Part shown: one piece after another, positions 8,246 to 16,697 of the stretch
How positions within the stretch are numbered: the stretch's first letter is position 1
Layout of the letters: each line of letters opens with the position of its first letter
DNA from: Bacillota bacterium
GTDB taxonomy: Bacteria; Bacillota; Bacilli; Paenibacillales; Paenibacillaceae
Direction: 5' to 3'
DNA length: 48,858 nucleotides
NCBI GenBank assembly: GCA_023433615.1
Contig: JAEZCJ010000111.1
Span: forward strand, 1 to 48,858
The notes under the pieces: model-generated
Seen by the model: only the letters and a program-made list of their open reading frames with translations
Database searches by the model: none
Told to the model about the DNA's origin: nothing
Position numbers and translations under genes: made by a program

Positions 8246-9103
8246 TCACTCGCAATCTTGAAAATAATGCCGAAGCGCCTCTCGCCATGGCCTCAGCAAC
8301 TCCAGCCCATTATACCGGATCGCTCCATGGTCCATCACGGAGTAGGCAGGTCGCGGTGCAGGCCGCGGAAATTCCGCAGTCGTACACGGTTCGACGGTAA
8401 CAGCTATGCCGCTCTCTTCGAATATCGCCTGCGCGAACTCGAACCACGAGCATTCGCCCGTGTTCGACGCATGGTAGATGCCATAGCTGTCCGTCTGTAC
8501 AAGCGCGAGCAGGAACTTAGCAAGATCCAGCGTGTAAGTCGGCGAACCGAGTTGGTCATGCACAACCTTGAGCCGATCGCGTTCGCCGCCTAGCCTCAGC
8601 ATCGTCTTCACGAAGTTATTGCCATATTGTCCATATACCCATGACGTTCGTACGATGTAATAACGGCTGCAGAGTGTCTGCGTGAGCTGCTCTCCAGCCC
8701 ACTTGGACTTCCCATAGACAGTATTCGGCTCAGCAGGGTCATATTCGCTATATGGTTCGCTTCCATTCCCGTCGAATACATAGTCCGTGCTGATGTAACA
8801 GAACTTAGCGCCGATCTCCTCGGCTGCGACGGCCATATTCCGAGCGCCGGCAGCGTTAATGCGATACGCTTCATCCGGCTCGGACTCTGCTTGGTCAACA
8901 GCAGTATAGGCGGCACAGTGAATGACAGCATCTGGCCGTTGCTCGTGCAGCACCAGTCGGCAGCTTGCCATATCTGTAATATCGAGCTCGTCACGGCCAT
9001 AGCCAACTATCTCGATTGACTCGTCAGTGCGGAGTCGTACCAATTCTTTACCCAACTGCCCGTTCGCACCGGTAATGAGCACTTTGAATCGATTTTCCGT
9101 CAT
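8246..9103 (-). CDS. rfbD: dTDP-4-dehydrorhamnose reductase
   Basis: This makes dTDP-L-rhamnose in the last step of the pathway, reducing the 4-keto group with NAD(P)H. The 285-residue SDR has the Rossmann motif GANGQLGKEL (about 14-23), the family block YISTDYVFDG near residue 105 and the catalytic YGKSKWAGE near 130. Its ATG overlaps the rfbB stop by four bases (ATGA), a sign of translational coupling. It is the last of the rfbA-C-B-D group. Confidence 0.96.
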   Translation of the reverse strand: MTENRFKVLITGANGQLGKELVRLRTDESIEIVGYGRDELDITDMASCRLVLHEQRPDAVIHCAAYTAVDQAESEPDEAYRINAAGARNMAVAAEEIGAKFCYISTDYVFDGNGSEPYSEYDPAEPNTVYGKSKWAGEQLTQTLCSRYYIVRTSWVYGQYGNNFVKTMLRLGGERDRLKVVHDQLGSPTYTLDLAKFLLALVQTDSYGIYHASNTGECSWFEFAQAIFEESGIAVTVEPCTTAEFPRPAPRPAYSVMDHGAIRYNGLELLRPWREALRHYFQDCE

Positions 9104-10122
9104 TCGACTGCCCCCAGCCGATCGCCGTATTGCTTGTCATAATATTGCTGATAGGCCCCGGATACGACTTGCTCCATCCAGGCTTGATTCGCAAGGTACC
9201 ACTGGATCGTCGCCTTGATCCCGCTCTCATACACATACTTAGGCTGCCAGCCGAGCTCGCGGCGGATCTTACCGGCATCGATCGCATAGCGGCGGTCATG
9301 TCCTAGGCGATCCTTCACATAGGTGATCAGCGATTCCGGCTTGCCGAGTTCCGCCAGAATCGTCTTCACGACCTGAATGTTATTGCGCTCGTTATTGCCG
9401 CCGACATTGTATACCTCGCCGCTTACTCCCTTATGCAGGACAAGGTCAATCGCGCTGCAGTGATCTTCCACATAGAGCCAGTCGCGTACATTAAGCCCGT
9501 CTCCATAGACAGGGAGAGGCTTATCTTGCAGCGCATTCTGAATCATAAGCGGGATCAGCTTCTCAGGGAACTGGTAAGGCCCATAGTTATTCGAGCAACG
9601 TGTAACGTTGACGTTCATGCCGAATGTCTCATGGTAGGCGCGCACGAGCAGATCCGCACCCGCCTTGCTTGCAGAGTATGGGCTGTTCGGCGCAAGCGGC
9701 GTCTCTTCCGTGAAGAGTCCGGCGTCGCCAAGCGTACCGTATACTTCATCCGTAGACACTTGTACGAACTTCCTGACGTCATAACGCTTTGCCAGATCGA
9801 GAAGCGACTGCGTGCCGAGGACGTTCGTCTTCACGAAGATATCGGGCTGCAGGATGCTTCGATCCACATGAGACTCCGCCGCAAAGTTGACTACCGCATC
9901 AAGACCATCTTGGAAAAGCGGCTCTACCGCAGCACGATCTGTAATGTCTGCCTTCACGAACTGGTAGTTCGGTAAGCTCTCAATCGTACGCAGATTCTCC
10001 AAGTTCCCAGCGTAGGTCAGCGCATCAATATTAACAATATGGTATTCGGGATGTTCGTTGAGCATATGAAGGACGAAATTACTTCCGATGAAACCGACGC
10101 CGCCGGTTATGAGAAGCCTCAT
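9100..10122 (-). CDS. rfbB: dTDP-glucose 4,6-dehydratase
   Basis: This converts dTDP-glucose to dTDP-4-keto-6-deoxyglucose. The 340-residue extended SDR carries GGVGFIGSN at the NAD site (the usual GGAGFIGSN with A to V), the catalytic STDEVYG and YSASKAGAD motifs, and RCSNNYGPYQFPEKLIP. The chosen start (MRLLITGG) is two codons inside a longer frame beginning GTG next to the rfbC stop; GGGTG lies upstream of both. It sits between rfbC and rfbD. Confidence 0.96.
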   Translation of the reverse strand: MRLLITGGVGFIGSNFVLHMLNEHPEYHIVNIDALTYAGNLENLRTIESLPNYQFVKADITDRAAVEPLFQDGLDAVVNFAAESHVDRSILQPDIFVKTNVLGTQSLLDLAKRYDVRKFVQVSTDEVYGTLGDAGLFTEETPLAPNSPYSASKAGADLLVRAYHETFGMNVNVTRCSNNYGPYQFPEKLIPLMIQNALQDKPLPVYGDGLNVRDWLYVEDHCSAIDLVLHKGVSGEVYNVGGNNERNNIQVVKTILAELGKPESLITYVKDRLGHDRRYAIDAGKIRRELGWQPKYVYESGIKATIQWYLANQAWMEQVVSGAYQQYYDKQYGDRLGAVE

Positions 10123-10127
10123 AAGCA

Positions 10128-10709
10128 CTATTCACCCTTCGTAAATAAAAAATTGTTTTCGGCATCGGCGAGATACGGTAATCTCGCATCCTTCTCTGAC
10201 AGTATCGGGGATGTTACAGGCCAATCTATACCTAGAGCAGGATCACTCCAGAGAATGCCGCGATCATATTTAGGCGCATAAAATTCATCTACCTTGTATT
10301 GCACCTCGGTGCCCGGAACTAATGTACAAAAGCCGTGCGCAAAGCCGCTTGGAATCAACAACTGACGCTTATTCGAGGCACTCAATATAAATCCCTGCCA
10401 GTTTCCGTAGGTGGGGGAGCCTACCCGAATATCTGCAGCAACATCATAAATGGCTCCTGCCGTGACACGCACAAGCTTCGACTGTGCTCGGGGCGAAATT
10501 TGATAATGAAGCCCTCTCACCACTCCAGCCTCGACAGATAACGAATGATTGTCTTGTATGAATTTGATTTCAATGCCATGTTCATGGAACTTCTCCTCAC
10601 TATAACTTTCGAAGAAGAACCCTCGGTGATCTTCGTGCACACTTGGCTCGATGAGCTTCAGCCCCTGCAATTTCGTACCGATTACAAGCATTTGCACCAA
10701 CCCCATCAT
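10128..10709 (-). CDS. rfbC: dTDP-4-dehydrorhamnose 3,5-epimerase
   Basis: The 193-residue cupin epimerises C3 and C5 of the dTDP-4-keto-6-deoxyhexose. The family motifs HEDHRGFFFESY, QDNHSLS, GVVRGLHYQ and GFAHGFCTL are present. The first ATG overlaps the rfbA stop (ATGA), but an internal ATG six codons on (10691) gives the more usual N-terminus and has GGGG/GGTG just upstream, so the true start is uncertain. Codon composition begins to shift toward AT-rich here compared with rfbB and rfbD. Confidence 0.95.
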   Translation of the reverse strand: MMGLVQMLVIGTKLQGLKLIEPSVHEDHRGFFFESYSEEKFHEHGIEIKFIQDNHSLSVEAGVVRGLHYQISPRAQSKLVRVTAGAIYDVAADIRVGSPTYGNWQGFILSASNKRQLLIPSGFAHGFCTLVPGTEVQYKVDEFYAPKYDRGILWSDPALGIDWPVTSPILSEKDARLPYLADAENNFLFTKGE

Positions 10710-11449
10710 AATTTCAACTTGCCGAATTCATCCCCGAACATCACGTTAGCCGCAAGCTCATTGGCTCTGGTCAACGAAGTATGCGTACCGGCGTCTGTCC
10801 ACCAGCCTTCTAAGACATCATAGGATAGTTCACCAGCCTGTATATATCCGTTGTTCACATCCGTAATCTCCAGTTCTCCACGCGCCGAAGGCTTCAATGA
10901 ACGAATTAGCTCGAATACCCGACTATCATACATATATATGCCGGTTACCGCATAGGAACTCTTAGGCTGCTGCGGTTTTTCCTCAATCGATACAATCCGG
11001 CCGCCAGCGAGTTCCGGCACACCAAATCGTTGCGGGTCATTTACCTTTTGAATTAGTATTTTAGCCCCATGGGATTGTTCTTTATAATTTGCAATGAAAG
11101 TTGCAATGCTATCTTCAAATATATTATCTCCTAGAATAACAGCAACTCGTCCGCCATTGGCGAAGTCCTCCGCCAAACCTAGCGCCTGCGCTATCCCTCC
11201 TGCCTCATCCTGAACCCTGTAAGTGAATGTGAGGTTGAACTCCTGTCCGCTTCCAAGCAAATTAACTACATCACCCATATGTTCTTTACCCGTGACGATC
11301 ATGATATCGTAGATTCCTGCTTCTTTTAACTTTGCAATGGAGTGGAAGATCATCGGGTATCTGCCGACGGGTAAGAGATGTTTATTGGTTACTTTGGTTA
11401 ACGGATACAGACGTGAGCCCGTTCCCCCTGCTAGAATAACACCTTTCAT
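10706..11449 (-). CDS. rfbA: Glucose-1-phosphate thymidylyltransferase
   Basis: This makes dTDP-glucose from dTTP and glucose-1-phosphate, the first rhamnose step. The start at MKGVILAGGTGSRL is chosen because GGGAGG lies seven bases upstream; a longer frame adds nine residues with no support. The product is about 247 residues, the short Gram-positive form of RmlA rather than the form of about 290 residues. Motifs present are GGTGSRLYPLT, LGDNIFED, EEKP and the C-terminal GWWTDAGTHTSL. Confidence 0.96.
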   Translation of the reverse strand: MKGVILAGGTGSRLYPLTKVTNKHLLPVGRYPMIFHSIAKLKEAGIYDIMIVTGKEHMGDVVNLLGSGQEFNLTFTYRVQDEAGGIAQALGLAEDFANGGRVAVILGDNIFEDSIATFIANYKEQSHGAKILIQKVNDPQRFGVPELAGGRIVSIEEKPQQPKSSYAVTGIYMYDSRVFELIRSLKPSARGELEITDVNNGYIQAGELSYDVLEGWWTDAGTHTSLTRANELAANVMFGDEFGKLKL

Positions 11450-11479
11450 ACTGGATCCTCCCAACTTATTGCTCACACG

Positions 11480-12778
11480 TTACATTGAATCCACAACTTC
11501 CTTTCCCAACTTAACACTAAAATTCATCCCACGATCATTTGGATAAATTTGAGATGTGTTCGCTAGATACAGACCTTTTATTGGGGTTCTGTATTGAGGC
11601 TTTATTTTCGAATATTGCATGGGCCAAATCGGTTGAGCAAACCGATCTTTTGAGATTGTAAAAGCATTGATTGTATCCCTACTAAAACCTGGGAATATTT
11701 TCTCCATAGATTTAACGTAGATGTCGATTATTTCTTCGTCTGATTTTGATAATAGTTCATGCTTAACATGCAGATACTTGGATAAGTATACAAGTGTCTT
11801 TCCACTGTATTCGCCAGCTGGTATTAAGTTTGTGTGTTCAATCACGCCGCCGAAAGGAATTTCGTTGTCGCTAATATTCAACCAATAATAATCACTCAAC
11901 TTTTGTTTGAGTTCTAGTAACACAACTAACGCACAATCGTATTCCACCTTACTGAGTTGTTCGATATATTTTGTTGGGGCACTACTAATTAAATTTATAT
12001 ATACTGGGAGGGCCGCTGTACAAATTACTTGATCATACTGAAGGATTTCTCCATTGACTCTTAGCCCCTTACATTCGTTATCCTCTATTAAAATTTCTTC
12101 GATGCCCACGTTTAAATTGATTCGGCAACCTTCAGCTTGTAGGTGTTCTGCCAATCGGAGATTCAAGGTATGAAATCCACCTTTCATGTACCCCAATAAT
12201 TCAGAATTACCTCCTTTTGAACGGGAGCGCATTCGCTGCACGATTCTTTCCCAAATCCAGACCGCCGGAATTTTATTAAAATTGTCGCCGAACTTAATCT
12301 TCAACATTGGCTTCCAGATGACTTCCCATCCTTGTTTGCCCACATATCTCAGCATAAATTCTTCTGTAGTCATTTGCTCCATTTGTTCAATGTTCCGATA
12401 CCTTGATATAAACAAAGATGAAAGTCCAAACTGTATTCTGTTTACAAAACTGAGTGGTTTAAACTTTAACAGGTCGAATGGGGTAGTGAACGGATAGCTG
12501 ATTCCATCATAATAGAATCCGACATTCGATTTGGCCCAGATAAGCTTATCTTCTAAATCCAATTCTTTAACAATTTCTAGGTAAAAGTGATCATGCGTGA
12601 AGATATGGTGATAATACTTTTCGATATATGTGTCACCAATCGGAATTGTGCCTGCTAATCCACCGATATCATTGGTTTTCTCAAAAATATCGACAGTTGC
12701 ATTTGCTCCATAACGTTTCTTTAAGTAGTACGCTGCGGATAATCCCGCAATTCCTCCTCCAATAATTGCAACCTTCAT
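11480..12778 (-). CDS. FAD-dependent oxidoreductase of glycan cluster (amine oxidase / UGM-like fold)
   Basis: The 432-residue flavoprotein begins MKVAIIGGGIAGLSAAYYL, a clear FAD dinucleotide-binding motif, followed by EKTNDIGGLAGTI as in amine oxidase and UDP-galactopyranose mutase relatives. The C-terminus has the second FAD contact region (GLYLANTSQIYPNDRGMN). The start is set by AGGAG eight bases upstream. It does not have the expected layout of a true UDP-galactopyranose mutase, so the substrate is unknown; it could oxidise or rearrange a nucleotide or lipid-linked sugar. It follows the CDP-sugar reductase by 11 bases and precedes rfbA. Confidence 0.72.
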   Translation of the reverse strand: MKVAIIGGGIAGLSAAYYLKKRYGANATVDIFEKTNDIGGLAGTIPIGDTYIEKYYHHIFTHDHFYLEIVKELDLEDKLIWAKSNVGFYYDGISYPFTTPFDLLKFKPLSFVNRIQFGLSSLFISRYRNIEQMEQMTTEEFMLRYVGKQGWEVIWKPMLKIKFGDNFNKIPAVWIWERIVQRMRSRSKGGNSELLGYMKGGFHTLNLRLAEHLQAEGCRINLNVGIEEILIEDNECKGLRVNGEILQYDQVICTAALPVYINLISSAPTKYIEQLSKVEYDCALVVLLELKQKLSDYYWLNISDNEIPFGGVIEHTNLIPAGEYSGKTLVYLSKYLHVKHELLSKSDEEIIDIYVKSMEKIFPGFSRDTINAFTISKDRFAQPIWPMQYSKIKPQYRTPIKGLYLANTSQIYPNDRGMNFSVKLGKEVVDSM

Positions 12779-12789
12779 TAACCATTCTC

Positions 12790-13719
12790 CTAACCAGTAT
12801 AATTCTTGTAGTATTCTACTGTCTTGATAAGACCATCCAACAATGAAACCTTCGGCTCCCAATTGCATTCAACCTTCAATTTCTCATTGGGACAATTGAA
12901 TGACATTACTTCATTGTTGCGATAAGGGATGGCCCCGATATTAATTTCGGAACTTGAATGGATTATTTGTTTTAAATACGAGACGATCTGAACTATTGGG
13001 TATTGCGAACCGGAAGTAAGATTATAGAGTTGACCTCTTACATTTTCCGATCTAGATATAGCTATCAATCCATCGACAGCATCATCCACATAAAGGAAGT
13101 CCCTCGTTTGCTCCCCTAAAGTCATATCAAAATCCTCATTTGCAAGCAATTTATTAATTGCTTGCACGATAAAAAACCGTTCATGCTGACCGGGACCATA
13201 CAGCAATGAGGGGCGGGCTGTCACAACCGGTACTCCGTGGACTCTAGATAACATCTCACATAATATAGTGGTCGAAGCTTTCGTTCCTGAATACATGGAA
13301 ACTGGCCTTGGTAATAAATCTTCTTTAAAGGGCTGTTCATTGTCACCGTATTCTTCACAGGACCCTACATTCAGAAAGCATTCCATAGGAGAACTGCTCT
13401 CAACTATCGCTGATAGTAGATTCATTGTACCAATAATATTTGTATAAATCATGTCTTCAAGGTCAATAATTGACCTACTTGGTCGAATATCTGCAGCTAG
13501 ATGGAAAACAATATGCGGTTGTATGCTGAAAATCGCATCTTCGACTGAATCTTTATTTCTAATATCTACATTATAATCATTCTCAAGTTGCACATTATTA
13601 CGGACAAAGCGGAAAACTTCGTAATCGCTTGAAAGAATCAATTTTTCATAGAGATGCCGCCCTAGAAAACCATTAGCTCCTGTGATTATGACCTTTTTCT
13701 TAAAAGACAGAGCAATCAT
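12790..13719 (-). CDS. NAD-dependent epimerase/reductase, likely CDP-4-keto-6-deoxyhexose reductase
   Basis: This extended SDR has VIITGANGFLGRHLYEKL at the cofactor site, the catalytic Ser region NVGSCEEYGD and the YSGTK (YxxxK) pair. It directly follows rfbF and rfbG, so reduction of CDP-4-keto-6-deoxyglucose is the likely job. Its exact product (6-deoxy-gluco, galacto, gulo) cannot be told. There is no RfbH 3-dehydrase in the window, which argues against 3,6-dideoxy sugars such as abequose or tyvelose. The start is unclear. The ATG at 13719 has AAAGG immediately adjacent, a TTG farther upstream (13746) lies inside a terminator hairpin, and a CTG at 13710 is the best spaced. Confidence 0.78.
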   Translation of the reverse strand: MIALSFKKKVIITGANGFLGRHLYEKLILSSDYEVFRFVRNNVQLENDYNVDIRNKDSVEDAIFSIQPHIVFHLAADIRPSRSIIDLEDMIYTNIIGTMNLLSAIVESSSPMECFLNVGSCEEYGDNEQPFKEDLLPRPVSMYSGTKASTTILCEMLSRVHGVPVVTARPSLLYGPGQHERFFIVQAINKLLANEDFDMTLGEQTRDFLYVDDAVDGLIAISRSENVRGQLYNLTSGSQYPIVQIVSYLKQIIHSSSEINIGAIPYRNNEVMSFNCPNEKLKVECNWEPKVSLLDGLIKTVEYYKNYTG

Positions 13720-13731
13720 CCTTTCATTGAT

Positions 13732-13766
13732 AAAAGACTTAAACAACCGTGTTGTTTAAGTCTTTT
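13732..13766 (-). terminator. Perfect intrinsic terminator hairpin inside the operon
   Basis: Sixteen perfectly complementary bases (13732-13747 with 13751-13766) flank a three-base loop. On the minus strand the hairpin ends in TCTTTT, and the plus strand also has a T run, so it could act both ways. It lies after rfbG and directly before the reductase gene in an otherwise continuous operon. Confidence 0.85.
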
Positions 13767-13777
13767 TATTCAACGTA

Positions 13778-14878
13778 CTATATAGCCCACTTATTGTTCA
13801 CTTTTCTGGCACAATCTACATAGAACTTAATTTCTTCTAGACATAACTTATGTACGTCTGCTTCATTATACTTCTTGTACCAGTCCACAACCAAATTCAA
13901 ACACTGGTCAATTGACAATGTTGGTTTCCACCCCAGAGAATATCTAGCTTTGCTACAATCAAGATTTAAGAGCTGCGCCTCGTGCAGTTGGCTAGAATCG
14001 GAAACATCCGTCCAGGTACCTGTTCCATAGTTTTCAATTACCTGCTTAACCATGTCTCCGACATTAATTATCGATTCCGGGCCTGGGCCAAAATTCCAAC
14101 CCCCGGAATATTCCATTGGGTTGTTTAGTGCTTGTGAAGCTAACCATAAATAGCCGCTTAATGGTTCTAAAACATGTTGCCAAGGACGAACAGATTTAGG
14201 ATTACGAACATTTATAGACTCATTCTGCTCAAGAGCTCTAATACAATCCGGGATGATCCGATCCTTGGACCAGTCTCCTCCACCGATCACATTGCCAGCC
14301 CTTACTGAACATATTACTTTCTTATGGTTATCATATTGTTCAGGATTGAAAAATGAGTTGATGTACGAACTTACGACAAGTTCAGCACATCCTTTCGATG
14401 CACTGTATGGGTCGTACCCCCCCATTGGATCTGTTTCTTTATATCCCCATATCCATTCTTTATTGTCATAACATTTATCACTCGTAATATTCATACATAC
14501 TCGAACGGACTCTGTACGCTTTACACATTCCAAGACATTAACGGTCCCCATTACATTATCTTCAAAAGTCTCTCTTGAGTATTCATAAGATAATCTTACA
14601 AGCGGCTGGGCTGCAAGGTGAAATACTACCTCTGGCTCATATTTTTGAAATACCGACTCAAGCTTTTCATAATCCTTGATGTCACCGCGAATATCTACAA
14701 TTTGATCGGATAATTTTGATAGCACGAAATTATCCTTGGAGCTGTAGGGTTCCAGTGAATATCCGATGACTTTCGCCCCTAAGGAGTTAAGCCAAATAGA
14801 CAGCCACGAGCCTTTAAACCCCGTATGCCCTGTCACTAAAATCTTTTTGCCACGATAATAATCGCCAAATCCACTCAT
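13778..14878 (-). CDS. rfbG: CDP-glucose 4,6-dehydratase
   Basis: This makes CDP-4-keto-6-deoxyglucose. The 366-residue extended SDR shows the RfbG-specific GHTGFKGSWLSIWL at the N-terminus, HLAAQPLVRLSY, NITSDKCYDN and YSASKGCAEL. RAGNVIGGGDWSKDRIIPD and RPWQHVLEPLSGYL, also diagnostic, follow. The start MSGFGDYY is chosen because its ATG overlaps the rfbF stop by four bases (ATGA) and GGTGG lies upstream. A perfect terminator hairpin follows it. Confidence 0.95.
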   Translation of the reverse strand: MSGFGDYYRGKKILVTGHTGFKGSWLSIWLNSLGAKVIGYSLEPYSSKDNFVLSKLSDQIVDIRGDIKDYEKLESVFQKYEPEVVFHLAAQPLVRLSYEYSRETFEDNVMGTVNVLECVKRTESVRVCMNITSDKCYDNKEWIWGYKETDPMGGYDPYSASKGCAELVVSSYINSFFNPEQYDNHKKVICSVRAGNVIGGGDWSKDRIIPDCIRALEQNESINVRNPKSVRPWQHVLEPLSGYLWLASQALNNPMEYSGGWNFGPGPESIINVGDMVKQVIENYGTGTWTDVSDSSQLHEAQLLNLDCSKARYSLGWKPTLSIDQCLNLVVDWYKKYNEADVHKLCLEEIKFYVDCARKVNNKWAI

Positions 14879-15681
14879 CTTGGTACCACCGTATTTCTCC
14901 ACACAGCCCATGGCGGGTTATCATTCCACTGTTTATTCAAGTACTCATTATCTCTGACCGTATCCATGCACTGCCAAAAACCGTCATGCCTGTACATCAT
15001 TAATTCGCCATCAGCTGCTAGCCTTTCAAGTGGCTCCTTCTCAAAAATGCAGTCTTCGTCTGCGGAAACATAGTTGAATATTTCCTTGTTAAAGACAAAA
15101 AAACCTCCGTTAATTCTACCATCCGAAGTTTGTGGCTTTTCGCTAAACTTTACGACTTGGTCATTCGCATTTTGTAATTCTCCGAACCTTGCTGGGGGAT
15201 GAACCCCTAATACCGTACCAATCTTACCATGAGACAGATGAAAATCTACTAAACGGTCTATATTGACATCACAGAGACCATCACCATACGTAAGCATGAA
15301 GTAATCCGTATGAATGTACTTTTGGATTTGTTTAATTCTCGATCCTGTCATGTTATCCTCGCCAGTATTTGCCAGGGTAACTTTCCAATCGTTTTCATTA
15401 TGTGTATTGTGAATAGTTGTGTTATCTTTACGTCCAAGGTCCAACGTAATATCACTTTGCATTAGCTCGTAATTAAGGAAATACTCTTTGATTTTGTGGC
15501 CTTTATAACCTAAGCAAATATTAAAATTATTGTAGCCATAGCTAGAATAGATCTTCATGATATGCCAGAGAATAGGCTTGTCCCCTACTTCCACCATAGG
15601 CTTAGGCATTACTTCAGTCATTTCCTTTATACGCGTACCTTTCCCCCCGCAGAGCAGCACTACCGGTATATCTTTTATCAC
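14875..15681 (-). CDS. rfbF: Glucose-1-phosphate cytidylyltransferase
   Basis: This makes CDP-glucose from CTP and glucose-1-phosphate. It has the nucleotidyltransferase motif LLCGGKGTRIKEMT, MVEVGDKPILWHIMKIY, YGDGLCDV and the FWQCMDTVRDN region typical of RfbF. The start is a GTG at 15681, placed by GGGAGG nine bases upstream, giving about 268 residues; the frame can be extended to 281 but without support. It is coupled by a four-base overlap to rfbG and follows the GtrB-like gene. Confidence 0.93.
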   Translation of the reverse strand: MIKDIPVVLLCGGKGTRIKEMTEVMPKPMVEVGDKPILWHIMKIYSSYGYNNFNICLGYKGHKIKEYFLNYELMQSDITLDLGRKDNTTIHNTHNENDWKVTLANTGEDNMTGSRIKQIQKYIHTDYFMLTYGDGLCDVNIDRLVDFHLSHGKIGTVLGVHPPARFGELQNANDQVVKFSEKPQTSDGRINGGFFVFNKEIFNYVSADEDCIFEKEPLERLAADGELMMYRHDGFWQCMDTVRDNEYLNKQWNDNPPWAVWRNTVVPR

Positions 15682-15682
15682 T

Positions 15683-16666
15683 TTAGTTATCCTCCCTTGT
15701 GCTCGCGATATATCTTTCATTCTTGGTTACCACACTTTGATGAATGATATCTCTGATTAGATATTTGGGTCTGGCTTTGACCTCATTGAAGATCCGTGCG
15801 ATGTACTCACCAATTATACTCAGAGCCAATAATTGTGCTGCCCCTAAAAAGAGTATCAGTACTATGGTGGTAGAGAACCCATATGGAGTATCTGGCTTTA
15901 GAAAATGTAGAAGTACATAATATACAATACCAATTAATGATATTATAGTTAAGAAAAAGGCTGCAGTAGAGATCCACTCCAAAGGCTTATAAGAGAAGTT
16001 GAAAATACCCATTTTCGCCCATTTGATGTTCGCTAGAAACGGAATGCTTGTATTCCCGAACTGTCTATCATCTCTAGTATACTCGATGCCAATTTGTCTA
16101 TAGCCCACCCATGCACGAATTCCTCTAAAGAAAACCTCGTTTTCTTTCAATGAAATGATTTCATTCACAACTACCCTATCAATTAAACCAAAATCACCAG
16201 CATCTAATGGAATATCGATATACGACATCTTCTTAAATAACCTGTAGAACAACTTGTAACCGATTCTTCTAGGTAAGGAACCTCTCCTCTTCTTCCTTAC
16301 CCCATATACAACCTCATAGCCTTCTTCCCATTTTTCTATGAAATCAAAGATCATCTCCGGTGGGTCTTGAATATCACCATCAATGACGACAACAGCATCC
16401 CCTTTGGCATAGTTAATTCCTGCAATCGTACTAGGCTGGGAACTGCCGAAATTCCTTGACATCATAATTCCATGAACACTGTTGTCCGCAGCAGCAAGTT
16501 GTTTAATTTCTTCAACTGTTGAGTCACGACTGCAATTATCGACATATATTAGCTCATATCGATAACCTTTCAGCTGGTGAAAAACTTTTATGATCCTTTC
16601 ATACATGGGTCGAATATTATCTTGCTCATTGTATACAGGCACGACAATTGATATAAGTTTACTCAT
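15683..16666 (-). CDS. GtrB-like polyprenyl-phosphate glycosyltransferase (GT2 with two membrane segments)
   Basis: The 327-residue enzyme is of the DPM1/GtrB/ArnC type, which place a sugar on polyprenyl phosphate. The GT2 domain has SIVVPVYNEQDNIRP (about 5-19), DNCSRDST, SRNFGSSQPS and the metal site VVIDGDIQDPPE near residue 95. Two C-terminal membrane helices follow (about 232-256 and 268-290). GGAGG eight bases upstream sets the start at MSKLIS. Neighbours are rfbFG and a flippase-like gene, so the donor may be the CDP-6-deoxysugar, but UDP-glucose is equally possible. Confidence 0.88.
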   Translation of the reverse strand: MSKLISIVVPVYNEQDNIRPMYERIIKVFHQLKGYRYELIYVDNCSRDSTVEEIKQLAAADNSVHGIMMSRNFGSSQPSTIAGINYAKGDAVVVIDGDIQDPPEMIFDFIEKWEEGYEVVYGVRKKRRGSLPRRIGYKLFYRLFKKMSYIDIPLDAGDFGLIDRVVVNEIISLKENEVFFRGIRAWVGYRQIGIEYTRDDRQFGNTSIPFLANIKWAKMGIFNFSYKPLEWISTAAFFLTIISLIGIVYYVLLHFLKPDTPYGFSTTIVLILFLGAAQLLALSIIGEYIARIFNEVKARPKYLIRDIIHQSVVTKNERYIASTREDN

Positions 16667-16697
16667 GTACACAGCCTCCACAGTATTGCCGCAATGT

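Noticed and set aside
11480..12778. Assignment of the FAD enzyme as UDP-galactopyranose mutase
   Set aside because: The FAD-binding ends fit, but the length is above the usual size and I could not find the mutase active-site pattern with confidence.
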